Shown here piece after piece: positions 1 to 8,361 of a stretch of DNA of 64,000 nt (position 1 is its first letter; each line of letters starts with the position of its first letter). The notes beneath the pieces were generated by a model. It was not told the DNA's origin. It was given only the letters and a program-made list of their open reading frames with translations, and did not search any database. The translations under genes and the position numbers were made by a program. This stretch comes from CAZOZZ01 sp965247425 (lineage in GTDB: Bacteria; Acidobacteriota; Terriglobia; 20CM-2-55-15): assembly GCA_965247425.1 (NCBI GenBank), contig OZ252023.1, positions 5,580,001 through 5,644,000 on the forward strand. The letters run 5' to 3'.

Positions 1-854
1 GCTCCGAGTTCCTTCGCCAAGTCGATTGTTGCGTGAAGAATCGCTCCAGATGACACGCCGCAGAGAATGCCTTCCTTTTCGGCAAGCAACCGGGCCGCCC
101 TCCTAGCGTCGTCGTACTCGACCAGAACCACTTTGTCGACCACCGCGCGATTCAGGATTTCGGGCACAAAGCCCGCCCCGATGCCCTGGATTCGATGGGG
201 TGCCGGCTCCTTACCAGACAACACCGCTGATTCGGCAGGTTCGACCGCATGTAGTTCAAGACCTGGGATCGATTCCTTGAGGACTTCACCGGTCCCGGTT
301 GCAGTGCCGCCGGTTCCCACGCCCACAACCAGAGCATCCAACTTTCCCTCCACCGCATCGGCGATCTCCCTTGCGGTTGTTTTTCGGTGCGCATCGGGGT
401 TCGCTCGATTTCGAAACTGCTGGGGCATGAAATAGTCCGGGTTCTCTCCCAGGATTTCCTCGGCCTTGTCGATCGCGCCCTGCATGGCTTCGTTACGGGG
501 TGTCAGTGTGATTTCGGCGCCAAATGCCCGAAGCAGGGTCAATCGCTCGACACTCATGTCCTCGGGCATCGTGAGAATGACGTGGTAGCCCTTCGAAGCC
601 GCGACCATCGCCAGGCCGATTCCGGTATTCCCACTGGTTGGTTCGACGATTGTTCCGCCCGGTTTGAGCCGGCCCTCCTTCTCGGCGACTTCGATCATTC
701 GGAGGCCGATGCGATCTTTCACGCTTCCGCCGGGATTGAAGAACTCCAGCTTGACCAGCATTTCGGCACAATCGCCGGTTGGGATTCGATTAAGTCGGAC
801 GATCGGCGTCTCACCGATTAGTTGGCAGATATTGTCGTAGATCCCTTGGTCCAT
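1..854 (-). CDS. cysK: Cysteine synthase A (O-acetylserine sulfhydrylase), 3' end cut by the window edge
   Basis: Makes cysteine from O-acetylserine and sulfide with pyridoxal phosphate, in the cytoplasm. Reading the minus strand from ATG at 854 gives about 284 codons with no stop before the edge. The protein opens with MDQGIYDNICQLIGETPIVR, and the PLP-lysine motif NPGGSVKDR follows near residue 40. The substrate loop PTSGNTGIG and a glycine-rich phosphate loop (GVGTGGTATG) are also present. A typical CysK is about 300-320 residues, so only the last 20-40 are missing. AGGGA lies about 7 bases before the ATG and fixes the start. Cystathionine beta-synthase-type members of the same fold are the main alternative, but the length and motifs favour CysK. 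Confidence 0.93.
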   Translation of the reverse strand, partial: MDQGIYDNICQLIGETPIVRLNRIPTGDCAEMLVKLEFFNPGGSVKDRIGLRMIEVAEKEGRLKPGGTIVEPTSGNTGIGLAMVAASKGYHVILTMPEDMSVERLTLLRAFGAEITLTPRNEAMQGAIDKAEEILGENPDYFMPQQFRNRANPDAHRKTTAREIADAVEGKLDALVVGVGTGGTATGTGEVLKESIPGLELHAVEPAESAVLSGKEPAPHRIQGIGAGFVPEILNRAVVDKVVLVEYDDARRAARLLAEKEGILCGVSSGAILHATIDLAKELG

Positions 855-1218
855 CGTCGTTCCCTGCTTTCCCAGTTCGACTCGTCTTCCGGCAACGAAC
901 TCCGGCAGAAGTGGAAACCTCTCACAATATCACAAATCGCACTCAAATGGTTCAATTCATTGGTAGATAGCGCATGCTCAAGGTACTGACGAAGCCTCCT
1001 GCACCGGAGCTGGCCCGAATGGCGCAATTTTTGCGTTTCAATCCTGTTCATCCTCCGGATGGATGTTGTTGCTACCCGTCGATCCGTGCTTCTGGAGTGC
1101 GTTTTTGAACGTTCAGACCGCTTGGGTGTCCGATAGGCAGAACAACAGCCAGTCGGGTCGTCCGAGTCCGGGGCACACCACATCCTCGCCAGTCGACTGA
1201 TGTCGTATTATCAATATA
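855..1218. other. Intergenic region between divergent cysK and the LysM gene, no gene seen
   Basis: This stretch separates cysK on the minus strand from the LysM gene on the plus strand. A minus-strand open frame at 818-1183 overlaps the cysK start, has a Cys/Arg/Ser-rich composition unlike a real protein and shows no ribosome binding site, so I do not call it. I see no tRNA, strong hairpin or repeat here. Confidence 0.5.
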
Positions 1219-1247
1219 TTGACTGGCATACGCGCTTCTGATACTAA
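1219..1247 (+). promoter_or_regulatory. Sigma-70-type promoter of the LysM gene
   Basis: TTGACT at 1219-1224 and TACTAA at 1242-1247 are separated by exactly 17 bases. Transcription would begin near 1254, only about four bases before the ATG at 1258. No Shine-Dalgarno sequence lies before that ATG, so the message may be nearly leaderless. This is a prediction from spacing and consensus only. Confidence 0.5.
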
Positions 1248-1257
1248 TGGTTACCCG

Positions 1258-2571
1258 ATGAAAAAGCTTTCAATATTTCTTGCCTTGATCATCGCCTTCA
1301 CAGTCAGGATCCCTGCCCAGCAGAGGCCTGCTCCGGAACAGGGGACACCGCCGGCGACATTGGGAGAGAGGGATGGCCATTGGACTGCAAACAATGCGCC
1401 TGAGGACACGGACAGCTTCGAAGCTTATGTGGTCAAGGCAGGCGACTCCCTTTGGTCGATCGCCGGGCGTTTGTTGAACAACTCGTTCCTGTGGCCTCAG
1501 TTGTGGGAAGCCAACGAGCACATCATCAACCCGCATTGGATCTATCCGGAAGACAGGATCCGGATCCGCCCGGTGACTCAAATAACCGAGGCCGAGCCCG
1601 AGCCGGCCCCCGAAGTGGAAGCCGAGCCCGAGCCCGAGACGGAGTCACCGGCGCCGCCCACACCGGTGCAGCAAGTCCGGCTACCGGCATCGCCTCGGTT
1701 GACGGTGGAGATGGCTCCGGCACCCGCGCCCCTGGAACTTAATCTACCCCCGTCCCGTCGCATCCCGGAAGTCAAGGTGAGCGACCTCTATTGTTCGGGC
1801 TTTGTGACCACGACGGAAATATCAAAGGACCTGAACGTATTGGCGAAGTTCCCCGGGACTGTCAGCATGATGGTGGCAGAGACCGAATACCTTTATCTGA
1901 GCCAGGGCGCATCTGACGGCGTGGTCCCCGGAGAGATTTTTACCGTGGTCCGTCCTACCCGTTCGGTGCGAAGCACCCGCGAAGGAATAGGCGACCTGGG
2001 GCGGCACTATCTGGAAGTCGGTCAGTTGCAGGCGGTCCTGGTTCAGCCCGGTTTTGCACTGGCGCGGGTGATCCAATCCTGTGACGCCATCGAAGTCGGC
2101 GATCCCCTGGTCGGTTTCGAGGAAATTGACCTCCCCGAGCCTGCCGAGTATCGCCGGATCGGGGCGATGATGCCCAGCACCGGCAAGATCACCGGCGCCG
2201 TCGCCCTGGGACGTGACGTCCTGGCCAATTCGGGTTCGCCGATGTTCGGAGGAGTTACCGAAGTTGCGGGAATCCCGTCAAGCCATCTGGGGAATCTTTC
2301 GCTGGGGTTCGTCGGGGAGGGACAGATCGTTTATATCGATCTGGGTGATCGCGACGGAGTTCGGCCCGGCGACAAATTTCTGATCTACAGACCCCTCAAT
2401 TTCGACAGCCGCCTCTACGAAGTGGCGGGAGAGGCAGCCAGGTTGCTGGCCAGTGAGCGAGAGGTGGTCGGCGAACTCGTTGTCATCAAGGTTCGGGAGC
2501 GAGCGGCTACTGCTCTGGTGACCTTCGCTTCGGACGGCGTTTCGCCGGGCGACCTCGTCGAACTGAGGTAG
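1258..2571 (+). CDS. Secreted LysM-domain protein
   Basis: A 437-residue exported protein. ATG at 1258 is chosen because a signal peptide follows at once (MKKLSIFLALIIAFTV, then PAQQ). A LysM peptidoglycan-binding domain sits near residues 50-100 (YVVKAGDSLWSIAGRLL through the WIYPEDRIRI stretch). It is followed by a Glu/Pro-rich linker of about 35 residues and a long C-terminal region without a family I recognise, which contains two glycine-rich parts (VPGEIFTV and VRPGDKFLIY). It probably binds cell-wall glycan in the periplasm. The last 65 bases overlap the 3' end of convergent lgt. An upstream in-frame TTG at 1219 coincides with the promoter -35 and is unlikely to be used. Confidence 0.85.
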   Translation: MKKLSIFLALIIAFTVRIPAQQRPAPEQGTPPATLGERDGHWTANNAPEDTDSFEAYVVKAGDSLWSIAGRLLNNSFLWPQLWEANEHIINPHWIYPEDRIRIRPVTQITEAEPEPAPEVEAEPEPETESPAPPTPVQQVRLPASPRLTVEMAPAPAPLELNLPPSRRIPEVKVSDLYCSGFVTTTEISKDLNVLAKFPGTVSMMVAETEYLYLSQGASDGVVPGEIFTVVRPTRSVRSTREGIGDLGRHYLEVGQLQAVLVQPGFALARVIQSCDAIEVGDPLVGFEEIDLPEPAEYRRIGAMMPSTGKITGAVALGRDVLANSGSPMFGGVTEVAGIPSSHLGNLSLGFVGEGQIVYIDLGDRDGVRPGDKFLIYRPLNFDSRLYEVAGEAARLLASEREVVGELVVIKVRERAATALVTFASDGVSPGDLVELR

Positions 2572-3367
2572 GCGCTTCCCGCCCTTTCCGAGCCAGACTC
2601 ACCAGGAAGAACGTTCCCACCACCAACATTGGAAAGCTCAAGAGCTGTCCCCTCGAAAAGGTTCCCAGGTCCAGACCAATGTGCGAGTCCGGCGCCCTCA
2701 GGAACTCGACACTGAAGCGAAAGAGACCATAACCGGCCACCAGTCCCCAGAGCGTCGTTCCGGGCTGGAAATTTTGCTTGTAGATCCAGCGCAGAATCAG
2801 GAACAGGACCAGTCCCTCGAGAAACGCCTCGTAGAGTTGTGATGGATGTCGACCGACGTCTCCTCCGTCGGGAAACACCATGGCCCACGGAAGGCTGCTC
2901 GGCCTGCCATAGAGCTCTCCGTTAATGAAGTTTCCAACCCGTCCGAGTCCGACACCGATCGGTGCGGCCACGGCAATGATGTCGGCGACCTCCCAGAACT
3001 GCCATCCCTTCTTTCGGACGATCACGACGGCGGCCAGCGTCGTTCCGATCAGACCGCCGTGGAAAGACATGCCGCCCCGCCATATAGCAAACACCGACAG
3101 AGGGTCTTCCAGGTAACTGCCCAGGTCGTAAATCAGGACATAACCCAGCCGGCCCCCAAGCATGACACCGAGAATGAGATAGAACAGAAGGTCGTAGAGG
3201 TCGTCGTTCGAAAACGACAGCTTCCTCTCCGCCACGAGCCGCCGCATGATGAAGTAGGCAATAACGAACCCCATCATGTACATCAGCCCGTACCATCGGA
3301 GTTGGAGCGGGCCGATATTCAGGAAGACCGGGTCGATGTTGTGGTAGGGCAGTTGCAGGAGCATCAT
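2507..3367 (-). CDS. lgt: Prolipoprotein diacylglyceryl transferase
   Basis: Transfers diacylglycerol from phosphatidylglycerol to the lipobox cysteine of prolipoproteins in the inner membrane, the first step of lipoprotein maturation. The protein is about 286 residues with several hydrophobic segments. It carries the family signature GRVGNFINGELYGRP and the upstream MSFHGGLIG motif. The ATG at 3367 overlaps the TGA of the AMMECR1 gene (ATGA), so the two are probably translationally coupled; a second ATG follows at 3364. The C-terminus ends in a strongly basic tail. The gene sits downstream of pgsA, whose pathway makes the phosphatidylglycerol that Lgt uses. Its 3' end overlaps the convergent LysM gene by 65 bases. 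Confidence 0.95.
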   Translation of the reverse strand: MMLLQLPYHNIDPVFLNIGPLQLRWYGLMYMMGFVIAYFIMRRLVAERKLSFSNDDLYDLLFYLILGVMLGGRLGYVLIYDLGSYLEDPLSVFAIWRGGMSFHGGLIGTTLAAVVIVRKKGWQFWEVADIIAVAAPIGVGLGRVGNFINGELYGRPSSLPWAMVFPDGGDVGRHPSQLYEAFLEGLVLFLILRWIYKQNFQPGTTLWGLVAGYGLFRFSVEFLRAPDSHIGLDLGTFSRGQLLSFPMLVVGTFFLVSLARKGREAPTSVRRGRPAKRRPKRRSPEQ

Positions 3368-3930
3368 TCGGCCGGCGATGGGACGGGGGTTTCCTGGAAA
3401 ACCAGAGCTTCGAACGAAAAAACGGTCGCGTCCTGTTTCCAATCGTCCGGACCCAGGCCCGCCTTCAGGCACGTCTGACGGAGGAATTCGATACGGTCCC
3501 AGCCGTAGAGTGAGGCGACCTGCGGTAACAGCAGACCGCGTAGCGAGTTCTTTTCGACAATCAGTCCGTGGCGACCGACTTCGATTCCCTCGATGGCACC
3601 GATCTGATCGGGTGGGGAAAGCGCAGAAATTTCAAAAGAGACTTCGGGCAGTTCGGCGATCTGGAGGGGAGGGAAGCGCGGATCGGCCACCGCTGCCGAT
3701 ATCGCGCATTCCGCCGTAGTTTCATAGAGCGGCCTTGCCGCTTGAATCCGTCCGATGCAGCCTCGCAGCGCCCTGTCGGTATGGATGGACACGAAAACGC
3801 CGTGAGGCTTTGTCAGACCCCCGCCCGGGATCTCCGGGTATTCAAGCGATTGGCCCGACAGATGTCGGTGAACCGCCTCCCTGGCGATTCCCAGCAGTAA
3901 ATTTTGTTCGGGATTACTGAGTCGGAGCAT
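3364..3930 (-). CDS. AMMECR1-domain protein (AmmeMemoRadiSam system protein A type)
   Basis: A 188-residue AMMECR1-family protein. It contains the family core LRGCIGRI near residue 55 and the later PRFPPL and FEISALSPP stretches typical of the domain, followed by the GLLLPQVA and FLRQTC segments. The biochemical role is not established; in many bacteria and archaea the domain is found with a Memo-like dioxygenase and a radical-SAM protein, neither of which is seen next to it here. The start overlaps the 3' end of pgsA by 17 bases and its stop overlaps the start of lgt, so it lies in the middle of a tight three-gene unit. Confidence 0.9.
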   Translation of the reverse strand: MLRLSNPEQNLLLGIAREAVHRHLSGQSLEYPEIPGGGLTKPHGVFVSIHTDRALRGCIGRIQAARPLYETTAECAISAAVADPRFPPLQIAELPEVSFEISALSPPDQIGAIEGIEVGRHGLIVEKNSLRGLLLPQVASLYGWDRIEFLRQTCLKAGLGPDDWKQDATVFSFEALVFQETPVPSPAE

Positions 3931-4510
3931 TCCGTCGCTGCCTGTTCTTCAATGCGCTGTGGCGGCGGCGTTCCTGGGCTTTGAAGCGGTCATCGATCTT
4001 CGACCAGAAGGTTCGAAAGTATTCAATCGCCGACCAGACCGCAAACAGTACGACCATCCAGAGTGCGACTTGACCGGGCATGAAGAAGACAGGATACTGA
4101 CTGCCGAGGATGAGCAGCGTGATGGCGGCCACCTGCGCTCCCATCTTGAGTTTGCCCAGTTCCGAGGCGTCGATTGTAAAACCCTGGGAGGACGCAATGC
4201 TGCGCAGGCCGCTGACTGCGAACTCTCTGCCGATGATGATGACGACCATCCAGGCCGAGACGATCTGGAGTTGAACCAGCGAGACGAAGGCCGCCGACAC
4301 CAACAACTTGTCGGCGACCGGATCCAGCAGAATACCGAGCGTCGTTACCTGGTTCCGGGCCCGGGCAAGATAGCCGTCCAGAAGATCGGTCAGCGAGGCA
4401 GCCAGAAACACGAAGGCTGCAATCAGCACACTGTATTTGGTTAACAGGAGGGTTACCAGAACGGGCACGAGGAAAATCCTCGAAAGCGTTACTGCGTTCG
4501 GCAAATTCAT
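3914..4510 (-). CDS. pgsA: CDP-diacylglycerol-glycerol-3-phosphate 3-phosphatidyltransferase
   Basis: Makes phosphatidylglycerophosphate, the committed precursor of phosphatidylglycerol, in the inner membrane. The 198-residue protein begins MNLPNAVTLSRI, typical of PgsA. It carries the complete CDP-alcohol phosphotransferase signature between about residues 42 and 67 (DLLDGYLAR, then GILLDPVADK), with all the conserved Asp, Gly and Arg positions. Hydrophobic segments cover most of the rest, and the tail is basic. It is the first gene of the pgsA-AMMECR1-lgt run, and its own upstream region is taken up by the MITE-like element. Confidence 0.94.
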   Translation of the reverse strand: MNLPNAVTLSRIFLVPVLVTLLLTKYSVLIAAFVFLAASLTDLLDGYLARARNQVTTLGILLDPVADKLLVSAAFVSLVQLQIVSAWMVVIIIGREFAVSGLRSIASSQGFTIDASELGKLKMGAQVAAITLLILGSQYPVFFMPGQVALWMVVLFAVWSAIEYFRTFWSKIDDRFKAQERRRHSALKNRQRRNAPTQ

Positions 4511-4606
4511 AACGGCCCGCCAGTCTATCAGATTTTAGACACGCCTGGAACAAGGTTCGACCCCCCACACTGCACCGCAAACCGGTAGTGGGAACCGAAT
4601 GTTGCC

Positions 4607-4919
4607 CTAGGAGCCCGTGGTGAAAGTCTGTAGGGTCGCGCGCAGGGGTATTCGGGTCACAGGCGCGAAATGAGGAGCCGAACGATGCATAGTCCTCGTG
4701 ACCGACGAATGACAAAGCCTGTGGCCCGAATACCCCTGCGCCCTTCGGGTTACGACGGCATGGGGCCAGCTGCGGAGAGATGCACGATGAAGAGCATCGC
4801 CGTCTTCGATGGGAACCATCGCCGTCTTCGATGGGAACATCGACGTCGTCGTGGCGCCTTGCATCTAGCCCCATGGCGCTCGTAACGCGACCCTACAGAC
4901 TTCCACCACGGGCTCCTAG
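4607..4919. mobile_element. MITE-like element 1 with nested inverted repeats
   Basis: Terminal inverted repeats at 4607-4640 and 4886-4919 match at 33 of 34 positions. Both outer ends finish in the palindrome CTAG, the preferred target of IS630/Tc1-mariner-type elements, which duplicate the central TA. A second inverted repeat lies inside (4641-4664 with 4717-4740, 23 of 24) and a third pairs 4759-4773 with 4861-4875 (13 of 15). No transposase is encoded, and the small open frames across it are by-products of the repeats. It reads as a non-autonomous element mobilised in trans. It separates pgsA from the sugar nucleotidyltransferase gene. Confidence 0.75.
4795..4838. repeat. Two perfect tandem copies of a 22-base unit inside MITE 1
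   Basis: Units 4795-4816 and 4817-4838 are identical, and a partial, degraded third copy seems to follow. They sit between the second and third nested inverted repeats of the element. A copy-number difference here would make a convenient marker between strains. Confidence 0.85.
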
Positions 4920-4930
4920 TGCGATATTAT
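4901..4930 (+). promoter_or_regulatory. Possible promoter of the nucleotidyltransferase gene, partly supplied by the MITE end
   Basis: TATTAT at 4925-4930 is a good -10. The best -35 at 18 bases is TTCCAC at 4901-4906, which lies in the right terminal repeat of MITE 1 and matches the consensus poorly. Transcription would begin about five bases before the ATG at 4942, and no Shine-Dalgarno sequence is present. Confidence 0.35.
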
Positions 4931-4941
4931 AGTTTCTCAAT

Positions 4942-5976
4942 ATGAAGGGATTGATTCTGGCCGGAGGCAAAGGGACCCGCCTCCGTCCACTGACGCTGAA
5001 CACGCCGAAGCCGATCGTGCCGGTGGCCAACCGGCCGTTCCTGCTCTACCAGATCGACCTGATGAAGAGCGCAGGTATTTCGGAAATCATTCTCAGCCTG
5101 TCCTACCAGCCCCGCAAAATCGAAGACTTATTGAAGGATGGCGCCGACTTCGACGTCCTGATCCGTTATGCGGTGGAGGGGACGCCGCTCGGCACCGGTG
5201 GTGCTTTCAAGAATGCCGAAGAATGGATCGATTCGACGACCGTCGTTTTCAATGGAGACGTGCTGACATCGCTGGACCTGGGCGCCGTCATCGAGACCCA
5301 TCGCAAGAGGGAGGCGGTTGCGACACTGGTCCTGACGCCCGTGGACGACCCCACCTCCTATGGACTCGTCGAGTCGGATTCGGATGGTCGCATCCATCGG
5401 TTTCTTGAAAAGCCCAGCCCGGACGAGATCACCTGCAACACGATCAACGCGGGCGTGTACGTCCTGGAGCCGTCCGTGCTCAAATACATGCCCAAAGGTC
5501 GCGCCCATTCGTTCGAACGAGAGTTGTTCCCGACGTTGCTGGAGAAGCAGGAACCCATGTACGCCTTCGTTTCAGATCGGTACTGGATCGACATCGGCAC
5601 GACGGCCAAGTACCTGGAGGTTCATCGGGACATACTGAACGGCAAATTCAAATCGCCTGACATTCCCACAAACCGGCTCGATCTCACGAACCTTCCGGAA
5701 GGCGCCTTCGTCGACGACGTCTCCATCGTTGCGGAGGGCGTCACTATTCGGGAAGGAGTCCGGATCGAAAACTCGGTGATCGGTTCCAACTGCAAGATCG
5801 ACGCCCGGGCGATCATTGTCGATTCGGTGATCTGGTCGGGCAACACGATCGACGCCGATGCCCGTATTTCAGGTGCCTTGTTGGGCAGGGGCTGCTATAT
5901 CGGCCGATTCGCAACTCTCAAGCCCGGGGCAGTACTAGGGGGGAAAGCGGTCGTGACGGAGTACTCGTCGTTGTAA
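4942..5976 (+). CDS. NDP-sugar pyrophosphorylase (mannose-1-phosphate guanylyltransferase-like)
   Basis: A 344-residue sugar nucleotidyltransferase that activates a sugar 1-phosphate with an NTP, giving the donor for polysaccharide or glycoconjugate synthesis. The N-terminal Rossmann-type domain has the signature GGKGTRLRPLT and NTPKPIVPV, and the metal-binding Asp is in VFNGDVL near residue 100. The C-terminal part, from about residue 245, shows hexapeptide left-handed beta-helix repeats (VRIENSVIGSNCKI and similar). The architecture fits GDP-mannose pyrophosphorylase of the Mpg1 type, although glucose-1-phosphate enzymes share it. The phosphohexomutase that would supply its substrate is the next gene, so the pair probably works as one pathway. 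Confidence 0.85.
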   Translation: MKGLILAGGKGTRLRPLTLNTPKPIVPVANRPFLLYQIDLMKSAGISEIILSLSYQPRKIEDLLKDGADFDVLIRYAVEGTPLGTGGAFKNAEEWIDSTTVVFNGDVLTSLDLGAVIETHRKREAVATLVLTPVDDPTSYGLVESDSDGRIHRFLEKPSPDEITCNTINAGVYVLEPSVLKYMPKGRAHSFERELFPTLLEKQEPMYAFVSDRYWIDIGTTAKYLEVHRDILNGKFKSPDIPTNRLDLTNLPEGAFVDDVSIVAEGVTIREGVRIENSVIGSNCKIDARAIIVDSVIWSGNTIDADARISGALLGRGCYIGRFATLKPGAVLGGKAVVTEYSSL

Positions 5977-6133
5977 GAACCCGAGGTCCGAAGTCCGGTC
6001 CAAAGTTGTTTTCCTGAGATAGTTGGAGATGGAACTTGCAACAACGATTACTTGTCTTGGTCAGACTCTGAGCGTCCGACTCCACCTCGGAGGACCCCGG
6101 ACTCCCACCTTCCGACTTCGGACTCCGGACTAA
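5977..6133. repeat. Intergenic repeat with GGTCCGAAGTCC-type inverted arms
   Basis: A 9-base core TCCGAAGTC near 5985-5997 recurs inverted as GACTTCGGA near 6113-6122. The right half also carries GGACCCCGGACTCCC near 6092, whose reverse complement resembles the hairpin at 31060-31103. No gene is seen in the 157 bases. It reads as a small dispersed extragenic repeat, not a terminator, because no T-run follows the arms. Confidence 0.4.
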
Positions 6134-7561
6134 ATGCCCCCCTCCCCAATCAAATTCGGCACCGACGGCTGGCGAGGCATAATCGCCGACGATTTCACCT
6201 TCGAGAACGTTCGTATCGTCGCTCAGTCGACGGCCGACTATCTTGGATCCGTCTCTCGGTCCGACGGCGGTCCGGAGCGGGCTGTGTTTATCGGCTACGA
6301 CGTCCGATTCCTTTCGGTCCAGTTTGCGGAAGCAGCGGCCGAGGTTTTTGCGGGGAACGGTTTCAAGGTCCTGTTGATGGATCGACCCTATCCGACGCCC
6401 TATGTCTCTTTCGAGGTCCGTCGCCGCAATTTTTCAGGCGGGATAGTGATCACGGCAAGCCATAACCCGCCCAGCTTCAATGGCTTCAAAGTTAAGGCGG
6501 CGTTTGGTGGCAGCGCGCCCCCTGAAATGACGTCCGACATCGAAGCGGGTCTGGGCCGGTCCCAGATCCGTCGATCCGCGGGCGGCATCGACAAAGTGTC
6601 GCCTGAGGCACACTACGTCCGACACCTGAAGTCACTGCTCGACTGGGATCGGATCTCAGCATCCGGACTGCACGTGCGGGTGGACTCGATGCACGGCAGC
6701 GGTGGCATGCTCCTCGAAGAACTGCTTTCCGATACCGGCGTTACGGTCCGAACGATTCGGGGTGATCCGGACCCGTTGTTCGGGGGGGTGCGCCCGGAAC
6801 CCATGATGCCTCAACTCGAGTCGCTCGCGGCGGCGGTTGTCGAGAGCGGCTGCGATGTGGGTCTGGCGACCGACGGCGATGCGGACCGTCTGGGCGTGAT
6901 TGACCGAACCGGCCAATTTATCAGTACGTTACAGGTTCTGCCCCTCTTGCTCCTCCACGTGTACCGCAATCGTGGTTGGGGAGGGGCCGTTGCGTACACC
7001 GTCTCTCAAAGCCAGCTTGTTCCGCGAATCGCCCGGGTCCTGGGACTGGAGGTATTTGAGTCCCGGATAGGCTTCAAGAACATCGCCGAGCTTATGTTGC
7101 GGGGGGAAGTCCTCATAGGCGGGGAGGAAAGCGGTGGTGTGGGGCTGTCCAGGCACCTTCCGGAACGGGACGGACTTTTCGTGAACCTGCTTGTTCTGGA
7201 CATGCTTGCGGCCACCGGCAAGTCTCTTCGCCAGTTGATTGAGGATATGTGGCTGGAGTTCGGGGAGTTTCACTATGACAGGCGCGACCTCCATGTGCCA
7301 ATCGACGCCGGCCATCGGCTGATCGATTCGATTGAACGCCAGCCTCCTCGACACTTTGCTGACCGGAAGGTCACCGCGGTACAAACCCTCGACGGAGCCA
7401 AATTGATGCTGGATCATGATAGCTGGATCCTGTTCCGTCGGTCCGGCACCGAACCCGTCCTCCGGGTTTATTGTGAGACGCCCGATGCCGGCCAGACTGA
7501 CGAATTACTGGCAGCCGGGCTCAGATTTGTGGAACAATTTGTGCGTGACGGTGTCAGTTGA
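6134..7561 (+). CDS. Phosphoglucomutase/phosphomannomutase family protein
   Basis: A 475-residue alpha-D-phosphohexomutase that interconverts hexose 6-phosphate and hexose 1-phosphate in the cytoplasm. The four family regions are present in order: the active-site serine loop TASHNPPSFNG near residue 113, the metal loop DGDADRLG near 247, the sugar-recognition GGEESGG near 333, and the phosphate-binding RRSGTEPVLRVY near 435. It begins KFGTDGWRGIIADDF, which is standard for this family. It follows the nucleotidyltransferase on the same strand and would feed it. Substrate (mannose or glucose) cannot be decided from sequence alone. No clear ribosome binding site precedes the ATG. Confidence 0.9.
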   Translation: MPPSPIKFGTDGWRGIIADDFTFENVRIVAQSTADYLGSVSRSDGGPERAVFIGYDVRFLSVQFAEAAAEVFAGNGFKVLLMDRPYPTPYVSFEVRRRNFSGGIVITASHNPPSFNGFKVKAAFGGSAPPEMTSDIEAGLGRSQIRRSAGGIDKVSPEAHYVRHLKSLLDWDRISASGLHVRVDSMHGSGGMLLEELLSDTGVTVRTIRGDPDPLFGGVRPEPMMPQLESLAAAVVESGCDVGLATDGDADRLGVIDRTGQFISTLQVLPLLLLHVYRNRGWGGAVAYTVSQSQLVPRIARVLGLEVFESRIGFKNIAELMLRGEVLIGGEESGGVGLSRHLPERDGLFVNLLVLDMLAATGKSLRQLIEDMWLEFGEFHYDRRDLHVPIDAGHRLIDSIERQPPRHFADRKVTAVQTLDGAKLMLDHDSWILFRRSGTEPVLRVYCETPDAGQTDELLAAGLRFVEQFVRDGVS

Positions 7562-7644
7562 TTGAAGGTGTTTTTCGAACATCAGCGTGACAGAGTGATA
7601 TATTCTGACTGGGTTCAGGACGACCCGGGAGATACCATTTCGTA

Positions 7645-8289
7645 ATGCTGCGCAGGGAAATATCCTATTCGGAACTTGAGTCGACTGTCGGTCTGTCGGC
7701 GGAGGAGAACCTGTTCGTTCTCCGACTGCAGGCAAACGATGACGCGGCGTACGACGAGTTGGTGCGGTCCTACAACGCGTCGATATACCAGGTCGCCAGC
7801 CGCATGCTTGCCGACCCGGGCGAAGCCGCCGACGTTACCCAGGATATCTTTGTAAAAGTTTTCCGGAATATCGACCGGTTCAAAGGCGAGTCGGCATTGA
7901 AGACCTGGATCTTCAAGATCGCTCTTTCAGAGATTTTGAATCGTCTCCGGTGGTTCAAGAGACGCCATCGGAATCGAACCGTGTTTCTGGACGACGCCCC
8001 AAGTAACGGAGACGATGCCATGGGGGTCCAGGTGAGGGACGAGAGCCCGACGCCTGAAGCAGCGTTCGAATCAAAGGAACGCGGGGAAGCGATCCAGCAC
8101 GCGCTGAGCAAGCTGTCCGAGCAACACCGTTCGATCATCGTCCTGCGCGACATTCAAGGTTGTACCTACAGCGAGATTGCCCAGATTCTCAGCATCTCGA
8201 TAGGAACCGTGAAATCGCGACTGGCCCGGGCGAGGGCGGACCTTAAGAAGTGCCTGATGCGTTATCTGTCGGTTCGGCGCATTGGCTGA
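7645..8289 (+). CDS. RNA polymerase ECF sigma factor (RpoE-like)
   Basis: A 214-residue extracytoplasmic-function sigma factor that directs RNA polymerase to stress or envelope promoters. Region 2 is recognisable at about residues 25-100 (YDELVRSYNASIYQVA, DPGEAADVTQDIFVKVF and the following ALKTWIFKIA). Region 4 is at about 155-205 (SEQHRSIIVLRDIQGCTYSE and IGTVKSRLARAR). A 20-residue N-terminal extension precedes region 2. The gene downstream encodes a membrane-anchored zinc-finger anti-sigma factor, which is the usual partner. A -10-like TATATT lies at 7599-7604, but I find no convincing -35. Confidence 0.93.
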   Translation: MLRREISYSELESTVGLSAEENLFVLRLQANDDAAYDELVRSYNASIYQVASRMLADPGEAADVTQDIFVKVFRNIDRFKGESALKTWIFKIALSEILNRLRWFKRRHRNRTVFLDDAPSNGDDAMGVQVRDESPTPEAAFESKERGEAIQHALSKLSEQHRSIIVLRDIQGCTYSEIAQILSISIGTVKSRLARARADLKKCLMRYLSVRRIG

Positions 8290-8361
8290 AGATACGCGAG
8301 TTGTGGGGTTGGAACGAAGCAGTCACATGGAGTGGAAAAACCGACGGAGTGGGAAAATAGG

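Noticed and set aside
818..1183. A minus-strand frame between cysK and the LysM gene
   Set aside because: It overlaps the cysK start, has abnormal Cys/Arg/Ser composition and no ribosome binding site.
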